Assembly: GCA_040387755.1 (NCBI GenBank)
Contig: JAZKDB010000002.1
Coordinates: 1 to 64,000, forward strand
Length of the DNA stretch: 64,000 nt
Source of the DNA: Rurimicrobium sp040387755
Lineage (GTDB): Bacteria; Bacteroidota; Bacteroidia; Chitinophagales; Chitinophagaceae
Direction: 5' to 3'
In this document: positions 1 to 8,491 of the stretch, in pieces
Position numbering within the stretch: position 1 is the stretch's first letter
Layout: each line of letters begins with the position of its first letter
Notes under the pieces: model-generated
What the model saw: only the letters and a program-made list of their open reading frames with translations
Databases searched by the model: none
What the model was told of the DNA's origin: nothing
Made by a program: the position numbers and the translations under genes

Positions 1-367
1 TTTTTTTGTTTTAATCCTGTCTTGTGATACCGATGATACTTATTTTAAAACCCTTATCTCACTCGACAAGGTTTTTTTTGTTAGTGTGTGCATAATAGCA
101 TCTTGTTCTACACGTCCAGTAGTCCCCCTGATACAAGTGATTTTCTGTTTGACAAAAGCTGATTATTTTATGCTGAAATCAATCAGAAATAACTAATCAC
201 CTCTTACAATATTTGTCGTCAATATATAAGTGACAAAAAATATTATTTTTAATAATACATTGTGTTTTCTGTTGATTTAATATACTTACTTCGTTATTTG
301 TTTTATCAATGGTATTGAAAGATTTGCACAATTTTGTATCTTCGGTATTCACCATCTGATTTATTGA
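1..367. other. Intergenic, no gene recognised
   Basis: AT-rich sequence with stops in all frames and no recognisable gene, RNA or strong hairpin. It presumably carries the promoter of the sulfatase gene that follows, but I see no clean TAnnTTTG element. An upstream gene, if present, lies outside the window. Confidence 0.5.
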
Positions 368-2296
368 TTGACACATTTAAAGTTACTGCTTAAGATCTAT
401 TTTTTGTTGCTTGGTTTCTTTTCTTTTTTCAGATTATTCGTCTTAGGATACAATTTTGCAGCAATTGATTCTGTGACTGAAAGTAAAATAAACTTGTTGC
501 TTCAAGCTTTTTTTATTGGTTTTAGATTTGATACTGTTATAATTTGTTCTATACTTTCATTAATAGTGCTTTCTGGTGGAGTACTTTATGTATTAAATTA
601 TTTTAAACCATTATTTTTAAAGCTTGCTTTCCTCTATGTTTCAGTTCTTTCTTCCATTTCATTTTTATTATGTTCTATAGACATTCCTTTTTTTGGCTAT
701 TTTGGAAGGAGACTGAATGATAATTTGCTTTTATGGAACAATGCTGGTGGGATGGGAATAAAAATGATATTTACTGAGCCCAAATTTTATTCTTTTCTTT
801 TCCTTTTTCTGACAGTTTTATTTTTGTTTTTATTGATTCTGAAGAAAATTCTAAATGAGTTTTCAAATGCGCTTCCTGATATTCCAAGGGTAAGATTTAG
901 GACATCTGCTATTCCTGTTATACTTATTTTCTCATTGATTTTTATTGGTATAAGGGGGCGTATAGCTGACAAATCTCCGATTATTGCAGGCTCGGCTTTC
1001 TTCTGTTCCTATCCTTTTTTGAATCAGTTGGGTTTAAATCCGGTTTATACATTTTCAAGGAGTATGTTAGACCATTTTAAACCAGAGTACAAAAAACTGC
1101 ACTGGATAAATGACAATGAGGCTTTTGAAATTATCAACAATACTCAGTTTGGACATTTTAAGCAACCGATTTCTTCCACCAGTATTTCCAGAATGCAACA
1201 TTCATTACCAAAGTATGAGAATAGCAATGTTGTCATCATTATAATGGAAAGTCTTGCTGCCCATCGAATGAAGAGATATGGAAACCAATGGAATTTTACC
1301 CCTTTTTTGGATAGTCTTGCGGAAAGGAGTTGGAGTTTTGACAATACTTTTAGTTCAGGTATACATACTTTCAACGGAATTTATTCCACTCTGTTTGCTC
1401 ATCCTGCACTAATGAATAAACATACTATGGATTTGGTCAGTATTCCCAAAATGTCCGGATTGTCAAATCATTTGGCTGCAAAGGGGTATCAAACTGTTTT
1501 CTTTACTACTCACGATGAATTGTTTGATAACATGAGTGGATTTTTATTGGCGAATGATTTCAAGACAATAATTGGGCAGAAAGATTATCCTCGTTCTGAA
1601 GTAAAAAGTACTCTGGGTGTACCCGACGAATTCATGTTTCGCTTTGCAATTTCACGTTTGAACAAGCTGGCTTCAAATCGCAAACCTTTTTTGGCGACTT
1701 TTATGACAGGCTCAAATCACGACCCACATATCATTCCTGAAAATACCGGCTTTATCAAAAGAAATGAGGACAAAGCAATTGCAGTAATTGAGTATGCAGA
1801 TTGGTCAATCCAAAAATTTATGTCTTATGCTTCAGGTCAAAGCTGGTATGCCAATTCCATCTTTGTCTTTGTTGCAGATCATGGTGTTCCTTTATGGAAT
1901 GACCCCTATGAAGTCCCCTTTAGCTATCATCGTATTCCTTTTTTCATCTATTCGCCACTTAACCGAAAAGGTGAGTCGTTTAGCAAATTATCTTTGCAAA
2001 GTGATGTATTCCCAACTATAATGGGATTGGTTTCAAAGGATTATAAGAATAATACTTTGGGCATTGACCTATTCACAGAAAATCACCCCAATATTGTTTT
2101 CTCTTCAGACGATGTTTTGGCTTGCATGAATGATTCTTTATTATTTATTCATCGAAAGGATAGACCTGGTAGTATTTATAAGTACAAAAATCTGGATAAA
2201 ACAGATTATGCTCAGTCAATGCCAATTGAAGCAAGTTTAATGTCAAAAATTGCGTTTTCCTGGCTTCAGGTTTCACAAAGCATCATTTCCGAATAA
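368..2296 (+). CDS. LTA synthase family sulfatase (phosphoglycerol/phosphoethanolamine transferase-like)
   Basis: Integral membrane enzyme of the LtaS/alkaline phosphatase superfamily. Several hydrophobic segments fill residues 5-200 and are followed by an extracytoplasmic sulfatase domain. Metal and catalytic residues are visible: E294 in the VVIIIMES strand, T334 in HTFNG (the position of the LtaS threonine nucleophile) and a DHG motif about residue 510. Known family members transfer phosphoglycerol or phosphoethanolamine from phospholipid to a glycan or lipid. Bacteroidota make no classical lipoteichoic acid, so the acceptor here is probably an outer-membrane or periplasmic glycan or lipid A (inference). 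The first codon is TTG directly after an in-frame stop; the protein then begins with the expected cytoplasmic-to-membrane segment, so TTG is the likely start. The length of 642 aa is normal. Confidence 0.85.
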   Translation: MTHLKLLLKIYFLLLGFFSFFRLFVLGYNFAAIDSVTESKINLLLQAFFIGFRFDTVIICSILSLIVLSGGVLYVLNYFKPLFLKLAFLYVSVLSSISFLLCSIDIPFFGYFGRRLNDNLLLWNNAGGMGIKMIFTEPKFYSFLFLFLTVLFLFLLILKKILNEFSNALPDIPRVRFRTSAIPVILIFSLIFIGIRGRIADKSPIIAGSAFFCSYPFLNQLGLNPVYTFSRSMLDHFKPEYKKLHWINDNEAFEIINNTQFGHFKQPISSTSISRMQHSLPKYENSNVVIIIMESLAAHRMKRYGNQWNFTPFLDSLAERSWSFDNTFSSGIHTFNGIYSTLFAHPALMNKHTMDLVSIPKMSGLSNHLAAKGYQTVFFTTHDELFDNMSGFLLANDFKTIIGQKDYPRSEVKSTLGVPDEFMFRFAISRLNKLASNRKPFLATFMTGSNHDPHIIPENTGFIKRNEDKAIAVIEYADWSIQKFMSYASGQSWYANSIFVFVADHGVPLWNDPYEVPFSYHRIPFFIYSPLNRKGESFSKLSLQSDVFPTIMGLVSKDYKNNTLGIDLFTENHPNIVFSSDDVLACMNDSLLFIHRKDRPGSIYKYKNLDKTDYAQSMPIEASLMSKIAFSWLQVSQSIISE

Positions 2297-2400
2297 TTAC
2301 AGAATATTTATTCATTGAAAATGCTTGAATAAATAGATTTTGTAGCAAAAGAGTCTCGGTGGATTAGCTTATCTTAGCTTTCAATTACACTTCACTACCT

Positions 2401-2994
2401 ATGAACTATCTCGGCCATGCTGTTTTGTCCTTTCGAAACCCGGAAATTTTATGTGGAAACATGATGGGAGATTTTGTAAAAGGGACTCAGGCCAACATGG
2501 ATATCTTTCCGGAAGGAATAAAAAAAGGTCTCATTTTGCATCGCCATATTGATACTTATACAGACCAACACGAAGCTATTCGTGAAGCAAAAAAAATCTT
2601 CAGGCCAAAATACGGATTATTTTCCGGTGCAGTGGTAGACACTTTAATGGATCATTTTGTGGCCAACGACTCATTGTTATTTGCAAATGAGGATACGCTT
2701 ACTTATTTTGTGCAGGAGGTTTACGGGCAGTTAAGTGAACAAAGCGATCATTTCCCTGAAGCTTTTGTTCCTTATTATCAAAGTATGATTCGGCACAATT
2801 GGTTGTTTCATTACCGACATGAGAAAGGGGTTCAGCAATCCCTTCAAGGATTGTTGCGAAAGGCTAAACGAATTGATGAAGTGGACACTGCGTTTATACT
2901 TTTAAAGAACCATAAAAGTGAATTGCAACAGTACTATGATGTGTTTATGAAAGACATAATTTCTTTTGTTAAAATTGAAATGGAAAACCATTGA
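2401..2994 (+). CDS. Acyl carrier protein phosphodiesterase (AcpH family)
   Basis: Starts MNYLGHA and carries the metal-binding GNMMGDFVKG and LHRHIDTYTDQH stretches typical of AcpH (DUF479), an HD-type hydrolase that removes the 4'-phosphopantetheine arm from holo-ACP. At 197 aa it matches the family. Conserved histidines and aspartates (H6, D24, H48, H50, D52, H57) fit metal coordination. It stands between the sulfatase and a serine hydrolase on the same strand, with gaps of about 100 and 48 nt, so it may be transcribed alone or with neighbours. Family assignment is firm. The real in vivo substrate in Bacteroidota is not certain from sequence. Confidence 0.85.
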   Translation: MNYLGHAVLSFRNPEILCGNMMGDFVKGTQANMDIFPEGIKKGLILHRHIDTYTDQHEAIREAKKIFRPKYGLFSGAVVDTLMDHFVANDSLLFANEDTLTYFVQEVYGQLSEQSDHFPEAFVPYYQSMIRHNWLFHYRHEKGVQQSLQGLLRKAKRIDEVDTAFILLKNHKSELQQYYDVFMKDIISFVKIEMENH

Positions 2995-3009
2995 ACTAAA
3001 TGTCAAACT

Positions 3010-3017
3010 TATATTTG
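3010..3017 (+). promoter_or_regulatory. TAnnTTTG -7 element (TATATTTG)
   Basis: Exact match to the Bacteroidota -7 consensus TAnnTTTG, 25 nt before the ATG of the beta-lactamase-family gene. It predicts a start of transcription near 3024 and a very short leader. A TTG at 2991-2993 is a weak -33 candidate with 16-nt spacing. Confidence 0.5.
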
Positions 3018-3042
3018 CAGCTATTGATTTTAGGAACTTAGA

Positions 3043-4242
3043 ATGAACATTATTTTGAAAAGAACAGCTACACTAACCTTATTATTGTCCCTAATACTAC
3101 TGGCTTGTCAGTCCGGTACTGAAAAGGTTGTTGCAAAACCAAATTTTGCTTTACCACCAATCGAGATGGGAGCCATTCAATTAACTTATACAGATACAAA
3201 TAGTGCAGAATGGAAGCTTATTGCTAAAAGATTGGATTCTTTTTATAACATTCAGGCACGTGCAGGATTTAATGGTAGTGTATTGATTGGTTATAAAGGA
3301 AAGATTCTTTATGAAAAATATGTAGGCTATGCTAACAGAAGTATGGGTATGCCCTTAAGTTCAGAAAATTCTGTCCAATTAGCTTCTGTCTCCAAGACTT
3401 TTACAGGTGCTGCCATACTGTATCTATACCAAAACAAGTATTTGGATATAGATAAGCCAGTTACAGATTACATAAGGAACTTTCCATATGCTGATGTTAC
3501 TGTAAGAATGCTACTCAATCACCGCTCTGGCGTACCCGATTATACGCATTGGGTGCCAGTTTATCGAAAAAGTAATGCTCCAATCTATAATGATGAGGTG
3601 TTGCAGTTGATGGCAAAGCACAAGCCTCGTATAGACTTTAAGGCCAATTCCCGTTTCAAATACTGTAATACCAATTATTTGATACTAGCCAGTATAATAG
3701 AAGAAGTGACAGAGATGAGTTATGATGCATTTTTATCTCAATATATTTTTCAACCTTTGGGGATGAAGAACAGTTTTGTTTATGACCCTGCAAAAGGTCT
3801 ACCTAAATCTGCTACAATCAGTTATTTGGGTGGCTATGTACCTAATCCGGTTACTTTTTCGGATGGGGTATATGGTGATAAGGGAATCTACAGTACAGTA
3901 GAAGACATGTATCGTTGGGATCAATCTTTTTACCAGAATAAATTTTTAAGCAATGAAACATTGGAGCTGGCATACGGTCCATGTTCTTTCGAAAGACCAG
4001 GCGTTAAGAATTATGGTTTAGGATGGCGAATGCTATGCTATCCTGATGGCTATAAAATCATTTATCATAATGGTTGGTGGCATGGCAATAACACCTGCTT
4101 TTATCGTTTTATCAAAGATAACTTTACCATAATTGTGTTGGGCAATAAATTGTCAAATGCAATTTACCGTCAACCACCCGTTCTTTATAGCATTGTCAAA
4201 AATGCCGATTCTGTATCTGGCTTTGATGACGGAGAAGAGTAG
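3043..4242 (+). CDS. Serine hydrolase lipoprotein, class C beta-lactamase/D-Ala-D-Ala peptidase fold
   Basis: The N-terminal signal ends in a lipobox (LLAC, Cys22), so the mature protein is a lipoprotein. All three active-site motifs of the beta-lactamase/DD-peptidase (PF00144) family are present: S115-V-S-K118, Y207-C-N209 and H342-N-G344. Such proteins act in the periplasm as penicillin-binding-protein-like peptidases or esterases; true resistance beta-lactamases are a minority, and sequence alone does not decide. At 399 aa the length is usual. The LysM protein gene follows after 25 nt, suggesting cotranscription and a link to peptidoglycan. Confidence 0.85.
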   Translation: MNIILKRTATLTLLLSLILLACQSGTEKVVAKPNFALPPIEMGAIQLTYTDTNSAEWKLIAKRLDSFYNIQARAGFNGSVLIGYKGKILYEKYVGYANRSMGMPLSSENSVQLASVSKTFTGAAILYLYQNKYLDIDKPVTDYIRNFPYADVTVRMLLNHRSGVPDYTHWVPVYRKSNAPIYNDEVLQLMAKHKPRIDFKANSRFKYCNTNYLILASIIEEVTEMSYDAFLSQYIFQPLGMKNSFVYDPAKGLPKSATISYLGGYVPNPVTFSDGVYGDKGIYSTVEDMYRWDQSFYQNKFLSNETLELAYGPCSFERPGVKNYGLGWRMLCYPDGYKIIYHNGWWHGNNTCFYRFIKDNFTIIVLGNKLSNAIYRQPPVLYSIVKNADSVSGFDDGEE

Positions 4243-4267
4243 CGTCATTTTTTAAATTACTTATAGT

Positions 4268-5164
4268 ATGACTAAATATTGCAAAATAGTATTGATGTTA
4301 TTACTGTCTTCTAAACAGATTTTTGCGCAAAAAGACGGAAAGGATAGTGTATTTGTTGCCCTCCGAGACGGAAGAGTTATGGCAATTCACGAGGTTAAAA
4401 AAGACGAAAATTTATACACTATTGCGCAACAGTATACAGTACCTGCTGTGGTTTTGAGCCAAAATAATGATGTTTCCTTTTATGAAACTCTGGAACCCAA
4501 ACGTAAATTGTATATCCCAATGGGAACTTATAATTTTTTGAAAACAAAACCAGCTGATTTCAAAAGTTATAAACCTTTGTATTTTAAATCCCAAGCCGAA
4601 GAGAGTTATTCTTTGCTCAGTTCAGGTTTAGGAGTACCTGAAGAAATGCTTTTGGGTTGGAATAACAGCATAGAAATATCCAAATTACGCAATGGGATTG
4701 TAGCAATGGGTTGGATACTATACCAGTCGCCGGAAGCACCTCAAGCAAATGAGGTTGGTATCAATCCTATTGGAGTGGCTCCAACTGCTCAATTAGCACC
4801 TTCGGCCACAGTTGTAAAAAAAGATACGGTAAAGGGACCTCCTTCAGAACTGGAGTTGCAGTTTAATTATCAAACGTCAAATGGCCAGTTTCTGGATTCG
4901 CTTGATGGAATGGTGGTGTTTTTTAAGCCCCAGACAACTATCAACAGTAAATTAATGTATGCTTTTAGTAATGATATTGCAAAAGGCAGAGTAATAAAAG
5001 TGGTAAATCCTTCTAACGGCAAGTTTGTGTATGCCAAAATTATCGGTTCTCTGCCAACAACGAAGCAATATTTGAATGCCAAAATAGGACTAGATGGCAG
5101 AGCCCGGACAGAATTGGAAACCAGAGAGATAAAATTATGGTGTAGTTTCTTCTTAAAATATTGA
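4268..5164 (+). CDS. Secreted LysM protein with RlpA-like C-terminal domain
   Basis: A signal peptide (residues 1-20, ending IFAQ) is followed by two LysM-like modules: about 41-90 (HEVKKDENLYTIAQQY) and 100-150 (YFKSQAEESYSLLSSGLGV). A proline/alanine-rich linker leads to a C-terminal region at about 210-298 (KGRVIKVVNPSNGKFVYAKIIG) that resembles the double-psi beta-barrel seen in RlpA-type proteins. LysM binds peptidoglycan. The barrel lacks an obvious full catalytic set, so lytic activity is uncertain. It lies 25 nt after the beta-lactamase-fold gene and is probably in the same operon. The 3' side (5165-5320) has no strong terminator. Confidence 0.75.
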   Translation: MTKYCKIVLMLLLSSKQIFAQKDGKDSVFVALRDGRVMAIHEVKKDENLYTIAQQYTVPAVVLSQNNDVSFYETLEPKRKLYIPMGTYNFLKTKPADFKSYKPLYFKSQAEESYSLLSSGLGVPEEMLLGWNNSIEISKLRNGIVAMGWILYQSPEAPQANEVGINPIGVAPTAQLAPSATVVKKDTVKGPPSELELQFNYQTSNGQFLDSLDGMVVFFKPQTTINSKLMYAFSNDIAKGRVIKVVNPSNGKFVYAKIIGSLPTTKQYLNAKIGLDGRARTELETREIKLWCSFFLKY

Positions 5165-5251
5165 TTTCTTCTGTGAAAACTCGTTTTTCTTTGTGAAACG
5201 CCATTTATAATTTGTAAAAAAAAGAAATAGAAATTATACTGAAAATGTATT

Positions 5252-5285
5252 AGGACACAATGTCCTCCTTGGCATAGTTTTTGAA
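5252..5285 (+). promoter_or_regulatory. Palindrome plus sigma-54-like promoter candidate
   Basis: AGGACA (5252-5257) and TGTCCT (5261-5266) form a perfect inverted repeat. TTGGCAT (5269-5275) and TTGAA (5281-5285) follow at the spacing of -24/-12 RpoN elements. The -12 block has GA in place of the canonical GC. It lies 36 nt before the ATG of the saccharopine-dehydrogenase gene. Confidence 0.3.
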
Positions 5286-5320
5286 ACAGTTGGAAAGAAA
5301 ATATTAACCAATTAAATTTT

Positions 5321-6655
5321 ATGATTTCTATTCTAATTGTTGGGGCCGGAAAAAGTTCGACTTATCTGATTGAAGCTTTGCTAAAGAACACTCAAAAGAG
5401 AACAAAAAAATGGGACGTTGTAATAGCAGATAATGATGAATTAAACCTAAAAGCCAAAACGATCAACTATCCTGATGCTAAGACTGTTGTACTTGATATT
5501 AATAACACAGTTCAAAGACAAAAGTTAGTCAAAAATGCGGATTTAGTGGTTTCCTTGATGCCCCCACATCTACATATTTTATTGGCATTAGACTGTTTAC
5601 AGTTCAAAAAAAATCTGATTACGTCCTCCTATGCATCTGAAGAAATGCGTGCTCTTAACCAAAGAGTAAAAGAAGCTGGTTTGATGTTTATGTGCGAAAT
5701 GGGGCTTGATCCTGGTATAGACCATATGACAGCCAGCAGTATTTTTGATAGTATTCGTCGGGTTGTATCCGATATTACTTCTTTCAAATCTTATTGCGGT
5801 GGTCTTATTGCACCCGAAAGTGACAACAATCCCTGGCACTATAAATTTAGCTGGAATCCCAAAAATATAATTAATGCTGGCAAAGACGGTGCTCATTATT
5901 TGCAGAATGGGGAAAAAATTCATGTTCCATACAAACAACTATTTTCTCATAACGAGACAATTTATTGTAAAGGCGTAGGTGATTTGGCTTACTATGCAAA
6001 CAGAGATTCGCTCAGTTATATTGATTTGTATAATTTGAATGAATCTAAAGATTTCATGAGGGCCACATTACGTCATCCTGATTTTTGTAAGGGTTGGGAT
6101 GCCGCCATAAAAATGGGGATTACCGATACTGAAAGAAATATAGACACCACCAATCTTAGCTTTAAATCCTGGATAAGCGACTTAATAGGGTATAACGAAA
6201 GCAATATCTCTGTTGAGGAGTTTGCCTGGAAAAAAATAGACTTACAGGATGATAACGTTAAAAATATGATTGTTTGGTTGGGTATTTTCTCAGATGAATT
6301 AATCAATAAAGGCAACATCAGTTCAGGAGATATTTTATTAGAAATATTGAATGAAAAGTGGAAAATGGAGGAGGAGGACAAAGATATGGTAGTGATGCAG
6401 CATGAAATTGAATATATGCACAGAGGTATCTCCCACAAATTAGTGAGTAGTATGGTGGTAAAAGGTGAGGACAGCAATTTTTCGGCAATGGCAAAAACAG
6501 TAGGTATGCCCATGGCTATTCTTGCAGAATTGGTGATGAATAAAGTGGTAAAGGCTCCTACAGGAGTATTAATACCCACTATGCCAGAAATTTACCGACC
6601 AATACTCATTAGATTAGAAAAGTATGGTATCGTATTTACCGAAACTACCAGTTAG
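5321..6655 (+). CDS. Saccharopine dehydrogenase family protein (NADP-binding)
   Basis: The N-terminus has a Rossmann nucleotide-binding motif (LIVGAGKSSTYL, residues 4-15) and the following region matches the saccharopine dehydrogenase/homospermidine synthase family, including the EMGLDPGIDHM segment near residue 127-137. Members interconvert saccharopine and 2-aminoadipate semialdehyde plus glutamate in lysine metabolism; related enzymes make carboxynorspermidine. No partner lysine gene is in the window, so the exact reaction is open. The length of 444 aa is typical of the LYS9-like group. It converges on the minus-strand lipoprotein gene, and their stop codons overlap by 4 nt (TTAG at 6652-6655). 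Confidence 0.8.
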   Translation: MISILIVGAGKSSTYLIEALLKNTQKRTKKWDVVIADNDELNLKAKTINYPDAKTVVLDINNTVQRQKLVKNADLVVSLMPPHLHILLALDCLQFKKNLITSSYASEEMRALNQRVKEAGLMFMCEMGLDPGIDHMTASSIFDSIRRVVSDITSFKSYCGGLIAPESDNNPWHYKFSWNPKNIINAGKDGAHYLQNGEKIHVPYKQLFSHNETIYCKGVGDLAYYANRDSLSYIDLYNLNESKDFMRATLRHPDFCKGWDAAIKMGITDTERNIDTTNLSFKSWISDLIGYNESNISVEEFAWKKIDLQDDNVKNMIVWLGIFSDELINKGNISSGDILLEILNEKWKMEEEDKDMVVMQHEIEYMHRGISHKLVSSMVVKGEDSNFSAMAKTVGMPMAILAELVMNKVVKAPTGVLIPTMPEIYRPILIRLEKYGIVFTETTS

Positions 6656-7083
6656 TCAATTATTGACTCAATTTTATTGATGATTAAAATTATTGTATCG
6701 GCCTTCTGTTTGGATTCAAACTGAAGGCCGTTTAGCTTTGCACCACTATATCCCATTCCATTTGTTTTGCGGATATCTGACAGAAAAACCCCGGGATTGA
6801 CAAGGAATTCCGCCTTGGCACAGAGCAGATTTTTGCTTTTTATATCTGCCACAAGATATTCATTACCATCTTTGATAAAATAATGATTTAAATAATAGCT
6901 GACAGAATTTTTAGGAATTGTTTCGAGGGCTTCCCTAATGGCCTTTTTATAAATAACTGTATTGTAATCTTTTTCATTCAATACAGGGTTTGCATTCCGA
7001 CAAACTTTTTGATGAGAACATGCGAAAAAAAACAGGGACATTGATAATAATGCCCCTGTTTGGAATTGGTATTTAAATCTCAT
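6652..7083 (-). CDS. Hypothetical small lipoprotein
   Basis: A 143-aa protein with a signal peptide ending in a lipobox (FFFAC, Cys22). No known domain is recognised. The mature part is rich in Lys/Ile with a KDGNEYLVADIKSKN stretch that could form a small beta-sheet domain. It starts 12 nt after the stop of glyA on the same strand and is probably read through from it. Its 3' end overlaps the convergent saccharopine-dehydrogenase-family gene by 4 nt. Confidence 0.7.
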   Translation of the reverse strand: MRFKYQFQTGALLSMSLFFFACSHQKVCRNANPVLNEKDYNTVIYKKAIREALETIPKNSVSYYLNHYFIKDGNEYLVADIKSKNLLCAKAEFLVNPGVFLSDIRKTNGMGYSGAKLNGLQFESKQKADTIILIINKIESIID

Positions 7084-7095
7084 TTAAGGTAAGTT

Positions 7096-8376
7096 TTAGC
7101 CCATTTCAGGATACATCACGAATCCACTCATGAATTCGTTTACTTCTCCTTTAACGGTCGCTATAACAGTTTCATTGTCCGGATTGGTCAAAACTTTATC
7201 CAGCCAGTTAACGACCTGTGCCATATCGTTTTCTTTTAATCCTCTGGTGGTAATGGCTGGCACACCAACACGTATTCCAGATGTTACAAATGGTGATTTG
7301 TCATCAAAAGGAACCATGTTTTTGTTCAATGTAATATCCGCTTTAACCAAAGTGTTTTCTGCCTTTTTACCCGAAATGTCTTTATTTCTGAGGTCAATTA
7401 GCAGCAGATGATTGTCTGTGCCGCCTGAGATGATATTGTAACCTTTGGCCAGAAAAGCTTCGGCTGCAGCTTGTGCATTACGTTGCATCTGTACGGCATA
7501 GGTTTTGAATTCGTCTTGCAAAATTTCAAAGAAAGAAACTGCTTTTGCTGCAATAACGTGCTCCAATGGACCGCCCTGAATACCAGGAAAAACTGCTAAA
7601 TCCAACAATTGGCTCAACATACGTGTTTCGCCTTTTGGGCCTACTGCTCCCCAATTGTTTTCAAAATCTTTTTTCATCATGATGATACCGCCACGTGGTC
7701 CACGAAGGGTTTTGTGGGTGGTGGATGTAACAAAATGACAATGATCGAAAGGAGAATTTAATAAGCCTGCAGCAATCATCCCTGCAGGATGAGCGATATC
7801 TGCCAATACCATTGCGCCTACTTTATCAGCAGTAGCGCGGATGCGGGCATAATCCCAGTCGCGGCTGTAAGCGGATGCACCACAAATGATTAAACGTGGT
7901 TTTACTTCCAGCGCTTTTTGTTCCATCGCATCATAATCCACCAATCCATCTTCGGCACGAACACCATAATGATGGGCATTGTATATTTTACCAGAATAAG
8001 TAACCGGCGAACCATGGGTAAGATGGCCACCCATACTCAGGTCTAATCCTAAAATAGTATCACCTGGCTTTAACACAGCAAACATTACAGCGGTATTTGC
8101 CTGAGCACCACTATGAGGTTGCACGTTTACATAATCTACTCCAAACACAGCTTTTGCACGGTCAATTGCCAATTGCTCACTTTTATCCACTACTTCGCAA
8201 CCACCGTAATAACGTTTGCCGGGATATCCTTCGGCATATTTATTGGTCATTACATTACCCATTGCCTGCATTACCTGCAAGCTGGTAAAATTTTCAGAAG
8301 CGATTAATTCCAGGCCTCTGCGCTGGCGTTCCAATTCCTCACGAATGAGGCCGAATATTTCTTTGTCGTGTGTCAT
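7096..8376 (-). CDS. glyA: Serine hydroxymethyltransferase
   Basis: PLP enzyme converting serine and tetrahydrofolate to glycine and 5,10-methylene-THF. The 426-aa length and landmarks are canonical: IASENF (25-30), the YAEGYPGKRYYGG signature (47-59) and the PLP-lysine motif STTHKTLRGPRGG with K222. A TAnnTTTG-like element, read on the minus strand as TACTTTAGC (8397-8405), lies about 20 nt upstream. A lipoprotein gene follows after 12 nt. Confidence 0.97.
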   Translation of the reverse strand: MTHDKEIFGLIREELERQRRGLELIASENFTSLQVMQAMGNVMTNKYAEGYPGKRYYGGCEVVDKSEQLAIDRAKAVFGVDYVNVQPHSGAQANTAVMFAVLKPGDTILGLDLSMGGHLTHGSPVTYSGKIYNAHHYGVRAEDGLVDYDAMEQKALEVKPRLIICGASAYSRDWDYARIRATADKVGAMVLADIAHPAGMIAAGLLNSPFDHCHFVTSTTHKTLRGPRGGIIMMKKDFENNWGAVGPKGETRMLSQLLDLAVFPGIQGGPLEHVIAAKAVSFFEILQDEFKTYAVQMQRNAQAAAEAFLAKGYNIISGGTDNHLLLIDLRNKDISGKKAENTLVKADITLNKNMVPFDDKSPFVTSGIRVGVPAITTRGLKENDMAQVVNWLDKVLTNPDNETVIATVKGEVNEFMSGFVMYPEMG

Positions 8377-8396
8377 AAATCGATTTCTTTGCGGTG

Positions 8397-8405
8397 GCTA
8401 AAGTA
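8397..8405 (-). promoter_or_regulatory. Variant -7 element upstream of glyA
   Basis: The minus strand reads TACTTTAGC, one base off the TAnnTTTGC consensus (TTTG to TTAG). Its distance to the glyA ATG (leader of roughly 14 nt) is right for a Bacteroidota promoter. The same variant precedes the genes starting at 13014 and 14398. Confidence 0.35.
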
Positions 8406-8491
8406 CTGCAAAATCTGCTATTTGCTGCATAGCCTTTGTAATTAATTGTATGCTTTTTGTTGATGATAACACGGCTAAAAGAACAAGCCTT

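Noticed and set aside
3043..4242. Antibiotic-resistance beta-lactamase
   Set aside because: The motifs fit the wider serine hydrolase/DD-peptidase family; resistance cannot be claimed from sequence.
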